Source: Coriolopsis trogii
Lineage: Eukaryota > Basidiomycota > Agaricomycetes > Polyporales > Polyporaceae
Direction of reading: 5' to 3'
Assembly (NCBI GenBank): GCA_020543525.1
Contig: JAHYIO010000031.1
Span: 868,001 to 932,000 of the forward strand
Length of the DNA: 64,000 nt
In this document: piece by piece, positions 40,959 through 53,440 of the stretch
Layout: the number at the start of each line of letters is the position of its first letter
Numbering within the stretch: the first letter of the stretch is position 1
Notes under the pieces: model-generated
What the model was told of the DNA's origin: nothing
The model's database searches: none
The model's input: only the letters and a program-made list of their open reading frames with translations
Program-made: the position numbers and the translations under genes

Positions 40959-43900
40959 ATGGACAGAGGACGCGGACGTGGCCAACCCAGAGGAGGCAGA
41001 GCCCCTCGAGGTGGAGGTGGAGGCGGTAGAGGCGGCGCACCTCAGGGCCGAGGGGGCCCTCCACCCGGTGCTGCCGCAAGAAGGGACGACCGAGGAGGTT
41101 TCCAAACCGGTCGCGGTCGAGGAGGCTTCAGAGGCGGGGACAGAGGCGGCTACCGTGGTGGTTCCCCTCGCGGGCGCGGCGGGTAGGTCCTTTTGCCACT
41201 TTCTTGTGCCAGACACTGAGTGTTATCAACAGTGTGTATGCGCCCAATCGCCCTTCGGACGTTGACGTGCGCCTTTCCGATGGCTCGCATGATGCCCTGG
41301 TGGTGTCTATGCGCGCGATTCGCCCGAAGGACGATGACCTCCCTTTGCGTCCTGATTTCGGGACGGTTGGAATTCCGATCAAGATGCGCGTCAACCTCTT
41401 CCCAATCAATGTCCCCAAGGGTCCATTCCACGAGTATGACGTTCAGATCGACCCAACAGTGAACAACAAACGTATGAAGAGGCGCCTCTTCCAATTGGCC
41501 GAGCAATCAGACGTTTGGAAACAAGCTGGGATGACGGGGAGAGTAGCGCATGATCATGGTGCAAAGCTCTACGCTTCATTCAGACTCAACGCCCCTGTCG
41601 TCATTCAACTGAAGTACACGGATGAAGACGACGACGAGCAACCGCGGGTCCGGTCAAAGGAGCCGAAGGAATACACGATGACTATCAAGTACATTCAAGC
41701 TATCGATACCCAGGGTCTTGTTCAGTACGTAACTCATTCACACATCGAAGGAATGATAGACAGGGCGCTGCCAAGATTGATATGCAGAGCAGTTCGTGTC
41801 CCTGATCGTACCATGAGCTCCCCGCGCCCTGTCCCCTGCACATACACATCGTCCATCTTGTCTCTGTTTTCACCTATGCGTCACTTTGCTAACTTCTTGA
41901 TGTTTGAAGGTTCTTGAGCGGTGAACCGCAACGTCGGGGGTACGATTTCATGCCAGTCATCGCCGCGATGAACGTCATCCTCGCTGCTCACCCAAGCCGC
42001 GGAGGCGTCATGGTGGGACAGAACAAGTTCTTCCATCCGAGTCCTGCATCTCCGCCTGTCTCACTCGGTGGCGGGCTCGAAGCGTGGCGGGGCTTTTACT
42101 CGTCTGTCCGTCCATCCTGGCGTCAGCTCATGGTGAACGTCAATGTTTGTACCACCGCCTTTTATACGCCCGGCAACCTGGCCGAAAGGATGATGGAATT
42201 CATGGAGGCGGCCCCTCATACCCGCATCGCGTCCTTCATACGCGGCGTGCGCGTCAAGACCGCACATCTAGGATACAAAAAGACCGTGAAGACGGTTGCG
42301 AAGGTGAATGCCCGGCAACACAGGTTTACAGCAGAAGGGCTCGGCAGAGTCACCGTCGAGCAATACTTCTTGGCCAGTACGCATTCGCTCTTTGCGTTGC
42401 AGTCGCGCTGAACTGACGATACGGCCCGCCAGAGTATAACATCCGCCTTCAGTATCCCGACCTTCCTCTCGTCGATGTTGGCGGACAGAAGCAGAACTTC
42501 CTTCCTGCCGAGGTGTGCGAGATTCTGGAGAAGCAGCCCTTCAGGGGCAAGATTCCAGACGAACTCACCGCGAACATGCTGGAGGTCGCCTGTCAATACC
42601 CAAACGTGAACGGGGAGGCGATCACAGAGCGTGGACTGCTAGAGCTCGGGTTGTCCCAGTCTCCTCCTCCCGCGAACGCGTTCGGAATCACGGTTAGGCC
42701 CGAGATGGCAGTCGTTCCCGCCCGCATCCTGCCACCCCCGGGCGTACGCTACTCTGGCAACAACCCGGCTGCCGTCGACGAGCGCGCCTCGTGGAACTTG
42801 CGCGGGGTGCGCTTCACAGTCGGCGCGCGGCTCGACAAATGGGCAGTCCTGCTCATCCAGGACGGCAACCGGCGGGACGAGTTTCGGGGCCCCCAAGACC
42901 CGGAGCTTGACAAGACGTGGCGCGGGTTTGCGGACTTGTGCAGACGCAGCGGGATGCAGGTCGACCAGACGCCGCCCCAGATCGGCTTCGCGCAGCTCCC
43001 GCGACGGTCGCAGGACGACCCGCTCCGGCAGGCGGCGATGCAGCCGATTCGGGAGGCGTTGCTCAAGATGAAGCCAAAGCCGAACATCGTTCTCGTCGTG
43101 CTCTCGAGCGGCGACCGGCACATTTACTCGGGCCTGAAGCACCTGTGCGACGTGGTGCTCGACATGGCGACGGTGTGCGTGCAGGCGGGTAAGATCAGGA
43201 AGGAGAAAGGCCAGCTGCAGTACTATGCCAACGTCGCGCTCAAGTTCAACATGAAGCTCGGCGGGGTGAACCATGAACTCGTAGAGCAGAACATGGCGTG
43301 GCTGAACAGAGAGCCGACGATGCTGGTCGGTATGGACGTCACCCATCCTGGGCCGGGGACCGTGAAGGGTGCGCCGTCGATCGCGGCGGTCGTGGCGAGT
43401 GTCGACAAGCGCATGGGGCAGTTCCCGGCCAGCCTGCGCATACAGGAGTCCAGGAAGGAGGTACGTCTAAGATTCCCTTTCGCAACACACCGAGCTCACT
43501 AGCTAGCACAGATGATCACCGATCTCGCTTCAATGTTTGAGGAACGATTGCAGCTTTTCAAAGCACGGAACAATACACTCCCCACTCGAGTGCTCGTCTA
43601 TCGCGATGGGGTTTCTGAGGTGCGAAGGATTGCTATGTTTGTGGCAACAAGTGACTCACCGTAGCTCACAGGGGCAATTTGCGCTTGTCGTGGAAGAGGA
43701 GATGCCCAAGATGCGAGAGGCTTTCCGGCGATTCAGTACACCCCAACGTCCGTACAACCCCAAGCTCACGATCGTCATCTGCGGTAAACGCCACCATGTT
43801 CGCTTCTTCCCCATGAACCCCGCGCACGCCGCAAATGACGGCAATCCAAGGCCTGGTACTGTCGTCGACCGCGGCACCACAGCAGTGTATCAGTATGACT

Positions 43901-44331
43901 TCTATCTACAAGCGCATGCAGGTTTGCCTATTTCCACAGTGGTTCCGGGTCTGTATGCTGACATTTCTGTCCAACGCGCAGGGCTCCAAGGGACGACCCG
44001 GCCCACACACTATCATGTCGTTCACGATGAGATAGACATTGGGTCCGATCAGCTCCAGTGCTTGACGAACGATATCAGCTACATGTTCGCCCGGGCAACA
44101 AAGGCAGTCAGCCTCGTCTCCCCCGCGTACTATGCGGACCTTGCGTGCGAGCGTGGACGGTGCTACACTCACTCACTACTGAACGGCATCTCTGACTCCC
44201 AGTCCCGTACGACGGCATCGGGCGATAGCGGGAATGACGAAGTCATGCAGGAGGCCCGCAGGCTCTGGCAGCATGACAAGAGTTCTGGCGCAGTGGGCGG
44301 ATCGCTGAAGGACACTATGTTCTATATCTGA
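40959..44331 (+). CDS. AGO: Argonaute protein (slicer-competent)
   Basis: Core effector of RNA silencing: binds small RNAs and cleaves matching transcripts. Seven exons, 40959-41182, 41233-41724, 41910-42376, 42433-43460, 43512-43619, 43672-43921 and 43982-44331, give 972 residues. Residues 1-74 are almost pure Gly/Arg/Pro (RGRG, GGRGG), an arginine-methylation-type tail. Then come the N domain, the L1 block RRGYDFMPVIAAMNVILAAH (about 245), PAZ (about 285-390, with FYTPGNLAERMMEFM), MID and PIWI. The catalytic tetrad is present: Asp in VGMDVTHPG (about 692), Glu in QESRKEMITDL, Asp in VYRDGVSEGQF (about 769) and His in RPTHYHVV (about 866). The end SPAYYADLACERGRCY is canonical, followed by a tail ending DTMFYI. 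Intron 2 (185 nt) is longer than the others. Its Dicer and RdRP partners are not in the window. Confidence 0.95.
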
Positions 44332-44988
44332 GGCTGTTCTGTGCTGAGGACAGGGAGCGATGTCAGTTGATGTTGATACTATGCGATCTCGTACAATCTT
44401 GTTGTATTTAATCGGACCTGTCGTATTTAGATGAATCCTGTCGTATTTAGATCAGTCCTAAGTCCTGCCGTATCTCACGTCCAATCCCAGGAGTTTGCTT
44501 GGTGAACTGGAAATGGATGAATGCAGACGGCAGCTGAGTATTGGGCGGACGGAAAGGTGGGATAGGAGGTCAAGCCGGTCAGGGGAGGAGCGAATGGTCG
44601 GATGAAGTGATAGATATTGACAGACAGACGACGGTCTGAAACAATATCCCTTGTAATCAAGGTGCGGCTCGCTCGCTGTCCTCTTCCAGTGGGTCATAGG
44701 ATAACCAGCCGGAAGGAACCGTTCTCGGACGAGTTGAGAGTTACCAGCATGCGTACTGACGTTCACTCGAGAACTCTGAGTTTCGGTAGTCGCCCCGCGC
44801 CAATCCATTCTGTGCCTACGAGGCTGTCAGATGCCGAAGCTTCATACGCAGGACCGATGCAGCACGTGCGGACACACAATAGGATGCAGAAACGCAGGAT
44901 CCGCCTTTAGGGACCAGATGTATAATATGCGACATGTAAGACGGACAGACATGTGTTTCGCCCAGTAGACAATAAGTGAGAATCAAAT
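44332..44988. other. Intergenic between convergent AGO and GT49 genes
   Basis: 657 bp with no gene. The words cctgtcgtatttagat occur twice in a row near 44425-44452, a short direct repeat probably in the Argonaute 3' UTR. Confidence 0.5.
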
Positions 44989-46415
44989 TCAAGCAGAGCC
45001 CCATGAACGACAGACGCGCTTCAGCCACCGCGCCTTCTTCGTGTCCCCACTATTGCTAGCTTCACGCAGAGCAGCGAACCGGCGTATAGCAAGTCCGCAT
45101 GTCTCGTTGCGGAACTTCGTCACCAATCGTCGGTGTAACTTGACCTGGTCTTAACAATCAGTTATCGTTTCCTCATCTCTGGCGGGAATACGTACCGCAG
45201 CCGGGTTTTTCTCTTGTGCACCTTTTACGTCGTCGTCGTCATGATGTGAAACCAACTGCCACCCTTCGATCTGTCGCACCTCTACGTCTCCAAAATTCGC
45301 GAGCCAGATCTGCCAGAGACATTCTTCCCAGTCTGCCGCCCTTGACATCCCAGCGAAGAAGCGCTCCGTACACCAGGTCGAGTCGTCGCGAACAATCACA
45401 AGCGGCGCCAGAGGGGCGAACGGAAGTGAGTTGCGGTCCTTGGATGTGAGCACAGTGGGCCTTCGTTTGCGAGCGCGGCGCCGTGTAGCGAGCGCTGAGG
45501 AGGACGAGGGCTGTTGTGACAGAAGCGTCTTGTACAGATCCCTAGGAGGTGCATACGACATATTCCCGGGAAAGAGGGCAACGCGAGAGCTAGGTGAGAG
45601 AAGTCTTGCTATGTTGAGGAACGCGTTGGGACGCTGTTCGGTTGCAGGATCCAGATGCAAGACATGAACGGAAAGTGCACTCTTCAGAGTAGGATTCTCT
45701 TGCTGCATGGTGTAAAGTCTCAGTAACAAGGCGTGGTACTCTTGAGAGGTCGGCATATTCGTTGTCGTTATGAGGAGACTGATTGGACCTGCATATATGA
45801 GGGGAGGAATGGGGTGATGATGATTTAGACGGACGGTCGTACCTGTCCACGTGGAAGCCCAGGTGGCCAATGTCTCTATTTCAGCATCCGTCGTCCAAGC
45901 ACATGCCGAAAGCGTTGAGTGAGCTGCGTTGTTGGCTAGGATGTCTGGACTGAGTAAGAGTGGGGGTGGACGTAGAGAGGTGAGTTTGGAGAGTATGTGG
46001 TCAATCGGAAGTCGGTTCAGTTGGGACAGTTCTGCAGCGAGCGCACATGAGATGAGAATGTAGTATAGAACACAAGAGATCACAAACCTTGTCCAGTATG
46101 AAGAGATGGTGACGCGTGCGCCAGAAGTCTTGCAGCAACAAAGTGAGAAAACATGAACACGCTGCAAAGACAGTAGAGCGAGAGAGCCAAGGACATCGAA
46201 GGCACACTCGAGACCCAGAAGCGTAGAGCTGTCGGGTAGAGACCGGTGCACCATCTCTCGAAACGTTGCTTGCGAGTAGAATGGATATGTTGCCTCGCCT
46301 TCACGTTCTTCGAGAAGTGTCGATTGTCGCCGGGAGCTGGACAAGATCCATCCTCTTCTCGTAGTTTTATGACCGTAGAGCCCTTGCGAGTCCTTCCTGC
46401 TGCAATCTCGACCAT
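44989..46415 (-). CDS. GT49-like glycosyltransferase, type II membrane protein
   Basis: Four exons on the minus strand, 46415-46088, 46031-45843, 45788-45196 and 45144-44989, give 421 residues. A short basic cytosolic tail precedes one membrane span (SMSLALSLYCLCSVFMFSHF, about 73-92), the usual Golgi type II topology. The luminal part has GPISLLITT near residue 174, PNAFLNIARLLSPSSRVALF followed by PGNMSYAPP, LVIVRDDSTWCTERFFAGMS, DWEECLWQIWLANFGDVEV, and a C-terminal TKFRNETCGL and RSWGS. These match fungal proteins assigned to family GT49 (LARGE-like/B4GAT-type). A clear DxD is not seen, so donor sugar and activity are unknown. Frames connect exactly only with these introns; an uninterrupted frame from 46344 to 45151 on the same strand is a coincidence because it lacks the anchor and C-terminus. 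Confidence 0.8.
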
Positions 46416-47550
46416 AGCGTTACTGAGAGGTTGAGTGATAGTTGAGAGATCGAGGCGGAAGTTCAAGTTAATACTGCGGTCGACGCGTCACGTTGGGCCA
46501 TTTGTAGTCACGTGAGTGCGTCCAGCGTCTATGGGACGCGTTGCACAGAGTCACCGTCGATACCGTAGTCCTCTCCGTACCACCGACCTTGAAACGCAAA
46601 CTACAGTAATGGCATAAGTTACAGAACCAGGATATCGTCAATATGTTATGACGATCCTATAGCGGTGTTGCAAATAGTCTTCGTTTCCTCAAGCGCCGCA
46701 TTCACTCGACCGGTTACGGCTTGAACGCTGTCAGGTACGTCGTTGTCCAGTTCGACACTCGAGAAGTTTGTTGAACCCAGTCTCGCGCTTTACAGCTATT
46801 TGACAGGTTTTATAGCTGTTGAAATTGAGCCGTTGATACATGAGTGCATAATCGCTGCTTTGACCGGACGACGCTCGTTGAGAATCAGGTCAGTACCGAC
46901 CAAGTACTAGAACAACAACTCCGTCAGTTCGTAATCCTCAGTGGTCAAGACCTACGCAATGAATGCACTGCGTATGTGTTGCCTCCTGTCAGATTACGGG
47001 ACTTAGTCTTGGGAACTACATGTCACAAGTCCCATCTCTGACAGTGGGCGGCTCAAAATTCGCCAAGTCTGAATGGGGATGGAGAAGCTCTCCTACGGGT
47101 TCGCATCCGTCAAGAACATGATGGATGGCAGCATTTGCTCATGGGTCCCCTTTATGTCTACCACGGCTGACCAGAACTCTCACACTGACTCCCAGGCATG
47201 GTACGTAAACCCGCTATCTGATAGGTCCCGAAGCAGGCTAACTCCCTCTGTCAGGTAGTTCTCAGCTCGCAAAAGCAGGAGAACTACGTCTTGTGGTGCG
47301 TAGGTCCAGTACTGTACGAACAGCTTCTGAGACATACACACTCACATAGTGATACACAGCTACCGTACCCGCTTCTCGGCAGTAATGCGTTGCCGCGCAG
47401 GTGGATAACACTGTGATGTAATTCAAATTCATTCGCGCCTTAGTGGACTGTCACGGTGGCTTGATGGGCGACCCGAGTTACTTGCAGATTAGTACGTGTC
47501 TTTCGCCAAGGAATCTGTGTGGTGGGTTGTCATATTTACTACCTCTTCTG
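46416..47550. promoter_or_regulatory. Divergent intergenic, GT49 / DUF4436 genes
   Basis: 1.1 kb between opposite start codons, no gene seen. It includes the sister words gtttgttgaacccagt... and two acagctatttgacaggttttatagctgtt halves near 46790-46820, a loose inverted repeat (aacagctat/atagctgtt). Promoter function inferred from position. Confidence 0.45.
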
Positions 47551-48976
47551 ATGCAGTGGGAAGACCCCTCTGCTCCTGTTCCGGTCATCATGCGTACCTG
47601 TGGACTGCTCTGCTGTGGCCTCCAGTCTTTCTCTCGACGTTCAAGACTATTCTGTTACTTCACGACTGCATGCATCCTACTTTGTGGTGCCTTCACGGCC
47701 ATCTTCTTGATCACTGGCCTTCGTCACTTCAACGTCGGGCAGACTATGGACGAGGCAGCGCAGGGACATGACGGGGTCAGTCTAACTGTTCTTGAGCACT
47801 TGTGCCGGCTTGCGATCTCGGTGAACGTCTTCGAGACTCATCTTGGACCGTAGGTGGCTTTACTGGGGCACGCGTACAGCATCGATGTCGCTGCGCGTCA
47901 GGTGCAGATGTCCTGGCTCATAGTTGGATGCGGCAAACTGGCCTTGTATACGGGGAGCTATGGCTCCAAGCAATGCGGGCGGCCAAACATTCCCGTAGAC
48001 TTCTACGTTGACGGTGCGACCAACGCGAGCGGCTCTTACGACCCCGCCGCCAACATATGGTATGACGAGCGCACGACGAACGAATTCTAGTACGTTCCTA
48101 TGTTGCAGACCACTCGGTCCGCATGCTGAGTGGGCCACGTTGGCAGTATCCAAGCGTCGGTCGAGATGCAGACCGAGCACCTGCTCGAAGTGACAGCCTG
48201 GTACGGCCAAGACCAGCAATACGCCTATCCATTCGACGGGTACATCCTCGACACGTTCTTCCAAGCCATGACACCCGAAAACGCTTCCGTACCCATCCTC
48301 TTCCTCCGCATCGCCGACGCCACGAACAACTTCCAGCCCTTCCTAAGCAAAGACGCCAACATCCGCACGCTCTCGATCAACGGCTCGCCCATCGTCCACG
48401 CGCGCGGCGTGCAATACGCCTTCCGCCGTCTCGCGCTCAGCCAGGTCTTCGTCATGGTCCTCTTCGTCGTCAACTGGCTCTTGACCGCCGTCGTGGTCTA
48501 CATCGCCCTCTCGGCGTATGAAGGCCTGCCGATGTCTGAGGGCGTCCTCATCCTCCCTGTCAGCGTCATCTTGGCCATCCCCGCATTGCGCGCATTATGG
48601 GTGGATGCCCCTGCATTCGGTGAGCGAGCGGATTGGTCACATCGGACCGCGATCTACGCACGCTAACGCCATCGGGTTCACGTCTGCATCATACCAGGTC
48701 TCTTGCTTGGTACGTCTCAGCGTCGATGCATACCATCGCGCCCTGCCTGATGCTCGTCCCCTAGACTCCTGTGGGACTTTTCTGCAGATGGTCATCGTCT
48801 CTCTCGCTTCTATCTATTTGGTCGTCAACGTCGGTCTCCGGCGACAGAAGGCGGCGCAACGAGAACAAGACAGGCTGGCCGCCGCAGAGGAAGAGGGCAA
48901 GGGCACATCCTCCCTTTCGGATCCGGAGAAAGATGCCGGGCTGCCCTTGCTCGAGTCGACCGGCACGGACGCATGA
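47551..48976 (+). CDS. DUF4436-family membrane protein
   Basis: Five exons, 47551-47775, 47854-48089, 48147-48619, 48698-48709 and 48765-48976, give 385 residues. One membrane span near the N-terminus (about 33-56, TTACILLCGAFTAIFLITGL) is followed by an outside beta-rich region with YAYPFDGYILDTFFQAM, the YPFD motif characteristic of DUF4436. Three spans follow (about 252-277, 286-303 and 320-340). The C-terminal tail is charged (REQDRLAAAEEEGKG). Exon 4 is a 12-base microexon (GTCTCTTGCTTG) coding G-L-L-L in phase 1; it is needed to join DAPAF with DSCGTFLQMVIVSL. The start was set at ATG 47551 (MQWEDPSAPV); an upstream coding exon ending near 47493 would not keep the phase. Biological role of the family is unknown. 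Confidence 0.82.
48698..48709 (+). other. 12-nt microexon of the DUF4436 gene
   Basis: Twelve bases flanked by cataccag and gtacgt. It adds four residues without changing phase and links two conserved halves of a membrane segment. Confidence 0.7.
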
Positions 48977-50316
48977 GCGGTCCGATACTACTGTTACCGC
49001 AGCGGCGCCTATATACCGTCCAATCCTCGATGCATGTATCTCTCTACACGCTTCTCATCTCTTAATAGATAACACTGCAATCCCCCTATGCGCTATGCAT
49101 TGAAGATCACTCTCCAGCCAGTGCCGTCATGGGGGCACTCCCGCAGTCTCTGACTCGAACGTCGGTGAGCGAGCCCAGACACTCGCAGTACGTCCCTATT
49201 CCATGTTTTCTGTTCCGTGTTCCCATCCCCCACATGTTCTCCCCGTGCAGGACTGGGGCAATACTACTGTCCGTGCGCCTGTGCGCTGTCCCCTCCACCC
49301 ATCCTGCCATGGCGCGCCTTGACAGATCACCAACAGGGAACCTACGACCCGACATCCCGACTCCTGATTGCCGAACACTAGTACTGGCACCGTCGATCAC
49401 TCGCCCCTCCCGCTCTGGCGTGCGCACGGCGTTCTACATGACAAATGTGGCCATATGTACAGCTGTCCACCCTGTCTCCTATGACCTGTCAACGTGCGTT
49501 CGCGCGCACATGAATGTCCATATGCTCTAATGATAGCCCGCCTATGACCAGATGCAGCCCTGCGATAGGCACAGTCTCAGCACCATCGCCGTAACCTCCT
49601 GTAGTCCTTGTGCGCAGATCCCCAAGTGCGACTGCAACGCTAGGGGTTATTTCTGATCAAAGGATCCATCCGCGTGCGAGGAACAGTTGCATGGCACAAG
49701 CCTCCTGTCAGACGTTGATCCACTCAGCCGGGAACTCCCATCTGAACGCAGCGCCAACAGCTCGGCTAGCGACGTTCGCAGTCCGGGCCCCATACACCGG
49801 GAATGCATCAGGACCCACAAGATCTGATGTACTCCTCACAAGATCTTGCGATCGCCTAAGTCAATGAGTAAAGTATCACTGCAGGAGTTGCAGGAACATG
49901 TCCCAACCGCAATATATCCAACATACGAGGAGTCCGGCGCTCAACGCACAGCTTCATGAGTGTAAAAGAAAACGAAACAACGATGAGATTATACAGATGG
50001 ACACTGTTAGTAAGTATAAAGTGATAATATCATACAGGATGGCGAAAGGAGCGAATGTAAGCTGTAACAAAGAACGGACACGAAAGCATGCAAATGGACA
50101 AAGCAAAACCATGCGAGGGAAAGCAGAGATGATGCGTAAGAGCGATAACGAAAGGCGGCGACCACAGCGACAATGCAGAGTCACAACAGATTAGTATAGC
50201 ATACATACATGATAAGTCCGACGTCAAGTCATGCGAGCCCAGCCGCGATTTGTTATGAAGACACGAGGAGCCGATAGCAGTGAATACGAGTTGGGGGGTA
50301 TGCAAAGCACCGACAA
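48977..50316. other. Intergenic between convergent DUF4436 and Mei2-like genes
   Basis: 1.3 kb without a supported gene. The right-hand part (49890-50200) is richer in A on the plus strand and may be the long 3' UTR of the Mei2-like gene (U-rich as RNA). A longest open frame of 133 codons (49129-49530) has no motif. Confidence 0.5.
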
Positions 50317-53300
50317 TCAACGCAAACGCAGACGAGGAGGATTCGGGCGACGATGGAAGAGACCGCCACCGCCACCACCCGAAGGTTGATGAAGCGTGCC
50401 GGGAACAAAGAGAGCCCCGCGATTGTGCTGGCTACGCTCTTTCCTACGAAGGTGCGTGGGAGGCGGGAATGGTTCCGGCATACCCTGATGCGGACCGTCC
50501 GAGTAGTAAATCTTCGGACGCCACGCTTCCTTCTCGTCCATAATGGATGAGTTCTTGAACTTCTCGACGAGAGACTCCTTGCCCCTACACGACAGTCAGA
50601 ACAACTGTAGGCTTAGACAGACGAGCGAAAGCCTTACTGATACGTCGCGTAGCACATCTGCAAGGTCTTCTCGCTCGAGTACATGTTCCTGTTGACGGTG
50701 ATGAGCATCCTGACGAGCATCGGACTGACTGTACCACGCACCACTTCACTCCAATCTGCGTCTTCGCAAAATGAAGCAGATCCTGGACGGTGATGAAGTT
50801 GACGAACGCATAGCCAACATTGCATCCTGCAAAGGTAAACCATTTATCAGCCAACTGAACTAACAAGAGGCTGAGTATATGCGCACCGTTCTGGAAGTCC
50901 ATGCGTAGGTACATGAAATCGATGCGTCGCGGACACACCCTGTCGATGAAACTCTTCAGATCCGTGTCATTCATCTTGTTCGGTATGTTTTTGATCATGA
51001 CCGTCGTCCTGGTGTCGGCGCCGTTCTCAATGGCCGTGATGTCAACCGCGTTCTTTCCTCCGGAAACGCGCTGACCGGTCGAAGTCGTATCCAGGCTGGA
51101 ATCGGTGGCTGGCGCACTGTTGCCGTTCGAGGTGCCAACACGAGGATAGTCCGCCCAAGCGGCCTCAGAACCGTCCCACGGAGACTGTCGACCAGGGCTA
51201 GTCAGCATCGGGGTGACCGGCGGCACATATACAGGCGTCCGAGGGGCGGATGGAATGTAATACTCGACATGAGGTGGGTGCGGTGCGGCATAGGTCCAGT
51301 AACTGTTGTTCACAACCTCACCCTCGCGGCAACCGTACATACCGACCTCATGTGCGTAGACGGGATACGGGTACGAATGAGAGGGGTACATAGGCGGTAC
51401 CTGTGCCGCTCCAAATGCTCCATACCCTGGGTATGGAGCGCCGGAATATGGGTATGAAGGAACCGCGACCACGTAGCCGTTGGGGACGTGCGGCGGTACT
51501 TTGAGGCCGAGGTGATCGTCGGTCGTGTTGCCGTTGCGTGGACTCGGCACCGTAGCGTGAGATGTACCAAAAACCTGCATGAGAAAGTACAGTGGTAACA
51601 GGTCAGTCATCCAGACGGGTCAGAAGGTATGTCTGATAAGTACCTTCCCAACGGCGTCGAAAAAGAGGTCATTCGATGAACGCCGCCCGTGATCTTGAGA
51701 GACTTCTTTGACCTTCTTGTGAATACGCACCGTGTCAGCAGTGCCCATACCTTCGCTGGCACTCACGCTCCGAGGACGGAGACGGCCTAGAGGACGGGAT
51801 GTCACAGTGATGAGCATTCCATGTCCGCATGCTAATGCACAATTGATCTCACCATCCACCGCTCGCTGGAATTCACTTTCCTGTTTATGAGCGTCAGCAA
51901 TGGCAAGCAAACGTTATGTTTTGGTCTTACGTCCGAGCTCTTAGAGCCAGCTTGCATCAACCGGACGGGATGGTCGAGCGCATCCTTATTAGAGAACAAG
52001 GATAACCGAGCTCCAAACATGCTACGATTGTTGAGCTGCTTGTATGCGTTGGCAGCGCAACGGCAATCGTAGTAGTCGACATGAAAAGTCTGATGACAAC
52101 CAACGTCAACTCAACATAGCGAGTAGATCGGAAATAAGAATGTACCTGATCGTGGGGGTCACTCCCAGCTCCCGAAAATGATGCCAACTCTCCGAAAGAA
52201 CTCAGGAGGTTTTGGACATCGTGTGGCACCACAGTACGTCCCTCCACTGTGACGAAGAAGGATCCGTCCAGCTCGGCGAGGAAGTCGGATTTACCCATCA
52301 ACTGCGGAGCCGGATAAGTCCGAGCGTCGGAGGGAAAGCTTTGACCGACACACCTTCTCGACCTGGGCGGGCGAAACATATGCAGCAGCCAAGCGGGCAT
52401 CACCGAGAGTTGGGAACCGGTTTCCAGAGATGTGTTTCATCGCCCGCACGGAATCCCTTATGTCGTAGAAGGCGAGGATGACAATCCCATGCGTAGCCTG
52501 GAGCCGTGCTTGCATTGCCTTCGCGTCACCCATACCACGCAGTATGTCGAGCAACACCCTGGATGGCACGTTAGAGGGGACATTGCGCACCTGTGAGAGC
52601 CCCGAAATGTAAGCGAAATCATGCGTATAGCGCCGTGCGAGAACTCACCAAAAGTAGTCGCGTGGACTTTTCACTCGAGGTCTCCCCGATGTCCAAGTCG
52701 GGGTTCTGTGCGTCTGAAGCCGCGAGGACGTAAGGCCTCTCATCCCAGGGCGTGACCTCGAGCCCATTCAAGGCGGCACTCAGTGCCGTAACGTCGGGAG
52801 AGGCGCTGGTCGCTACCCCTGCGCCGTCGTCAGAGGAGATGGATTGGGATCGGACGCTGGTCGGGGTGAGAAAGCCGCCATTTTGCATAGTTGTCGTGCT
52901 GGGAACGCTAGACATGTGCGTCTTGAGACCGGCAGTGTAGGCGGCGTGTACAGCAGCAAACGCGCGTTCTCGATCACTGGAACTAACCCAACGCAGGGGG
53001 GAGCGGAGGTCAGGGGGCGTCGAAGGGGTGTCCTGAGAGGCAGAGTTGAAGGATGACGAAGGGGTGAGAGGAGGAGTGAGGAGCGCCGAGATGCGACGCG
53101 AGAAGTCAGCACTGTCCCTATGAGGCGGCGAGGGGGGCGAAGAAGACGCCAAGTCGAGGGGACAAAGATGAGGGCGGTGTCTGGCAGAGCCCTGGAGAGG
53201 GAGCGAGGGAAGGCGAGGATAGTGATGCGGGGGGACCCTAGGAATGAGAAGATGGTTATTGACAGGAGAGGCGGGCGCATATATGAAGACACTCACAAGA

Positions 53301-53440
53301 GATTGGGTAATGAAGGAGTGGAATGAAGGCGGGAAGGAACCGCCGGCCTTTTGTCGACGAAGGAAGACTGAAGAGGAGTGGGCGGTTAGACGAGTGCGTG
53401 AGAACGGAGATGTGGAGAGTAAATGAGGCGGTACGAACAT
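50317..53440 (-). CDS. mei2: Mei2-like RNA-binding protein
   Basis: Ten exons on the minus strand: 53440-53297, 53191-52649, 52590-52354, 52301-52146, 52089-51931, 51880-51644, 51574-50887, 50826-50742, 50688-50638 and 50584-50317, giving 855 residues. The C-terminal RRM is the hallmark of the Mei2 family: RTTVMIKNIPNKM, DFMYLRMDFQNGCNVGYAFV, NFITVQDLLHFAK, W-N-MYSSEKTLQMCYATYQGK and SSIMDEKEAWRPKI. Two degenerate RRMs lie upstream (LLLVRNVPSNVPSRVLLDIL near 229, and DYYDCRCAANAYKQLNNRSM near 370). A Tyr/Pro-rich stretch precedes the last RRM. Mei2 binds a non-coding RNA and drives meiosis in fission yeast; plant and fungal relatives act in meiosis and development. The first exon (MFVPPHLLSTSPF...) is the weak point: the frame stays open upstream to 53953. 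Confidence 0.9.

Noticed and set aside
42639..43346. 235-codon minus-strand open frame
   Set aside because: Antisense to Argonaute exon 4, GC-driven; the sense strand has clear MID/PIWI motifs.
45151..46344. Single 397-codon frame as the complete GT49 gene
   Set aside because: It reads through two introns; the true first exon uses another frame that provides the membrane anchor, and the last exon provides the conserved Cys/Trp end.
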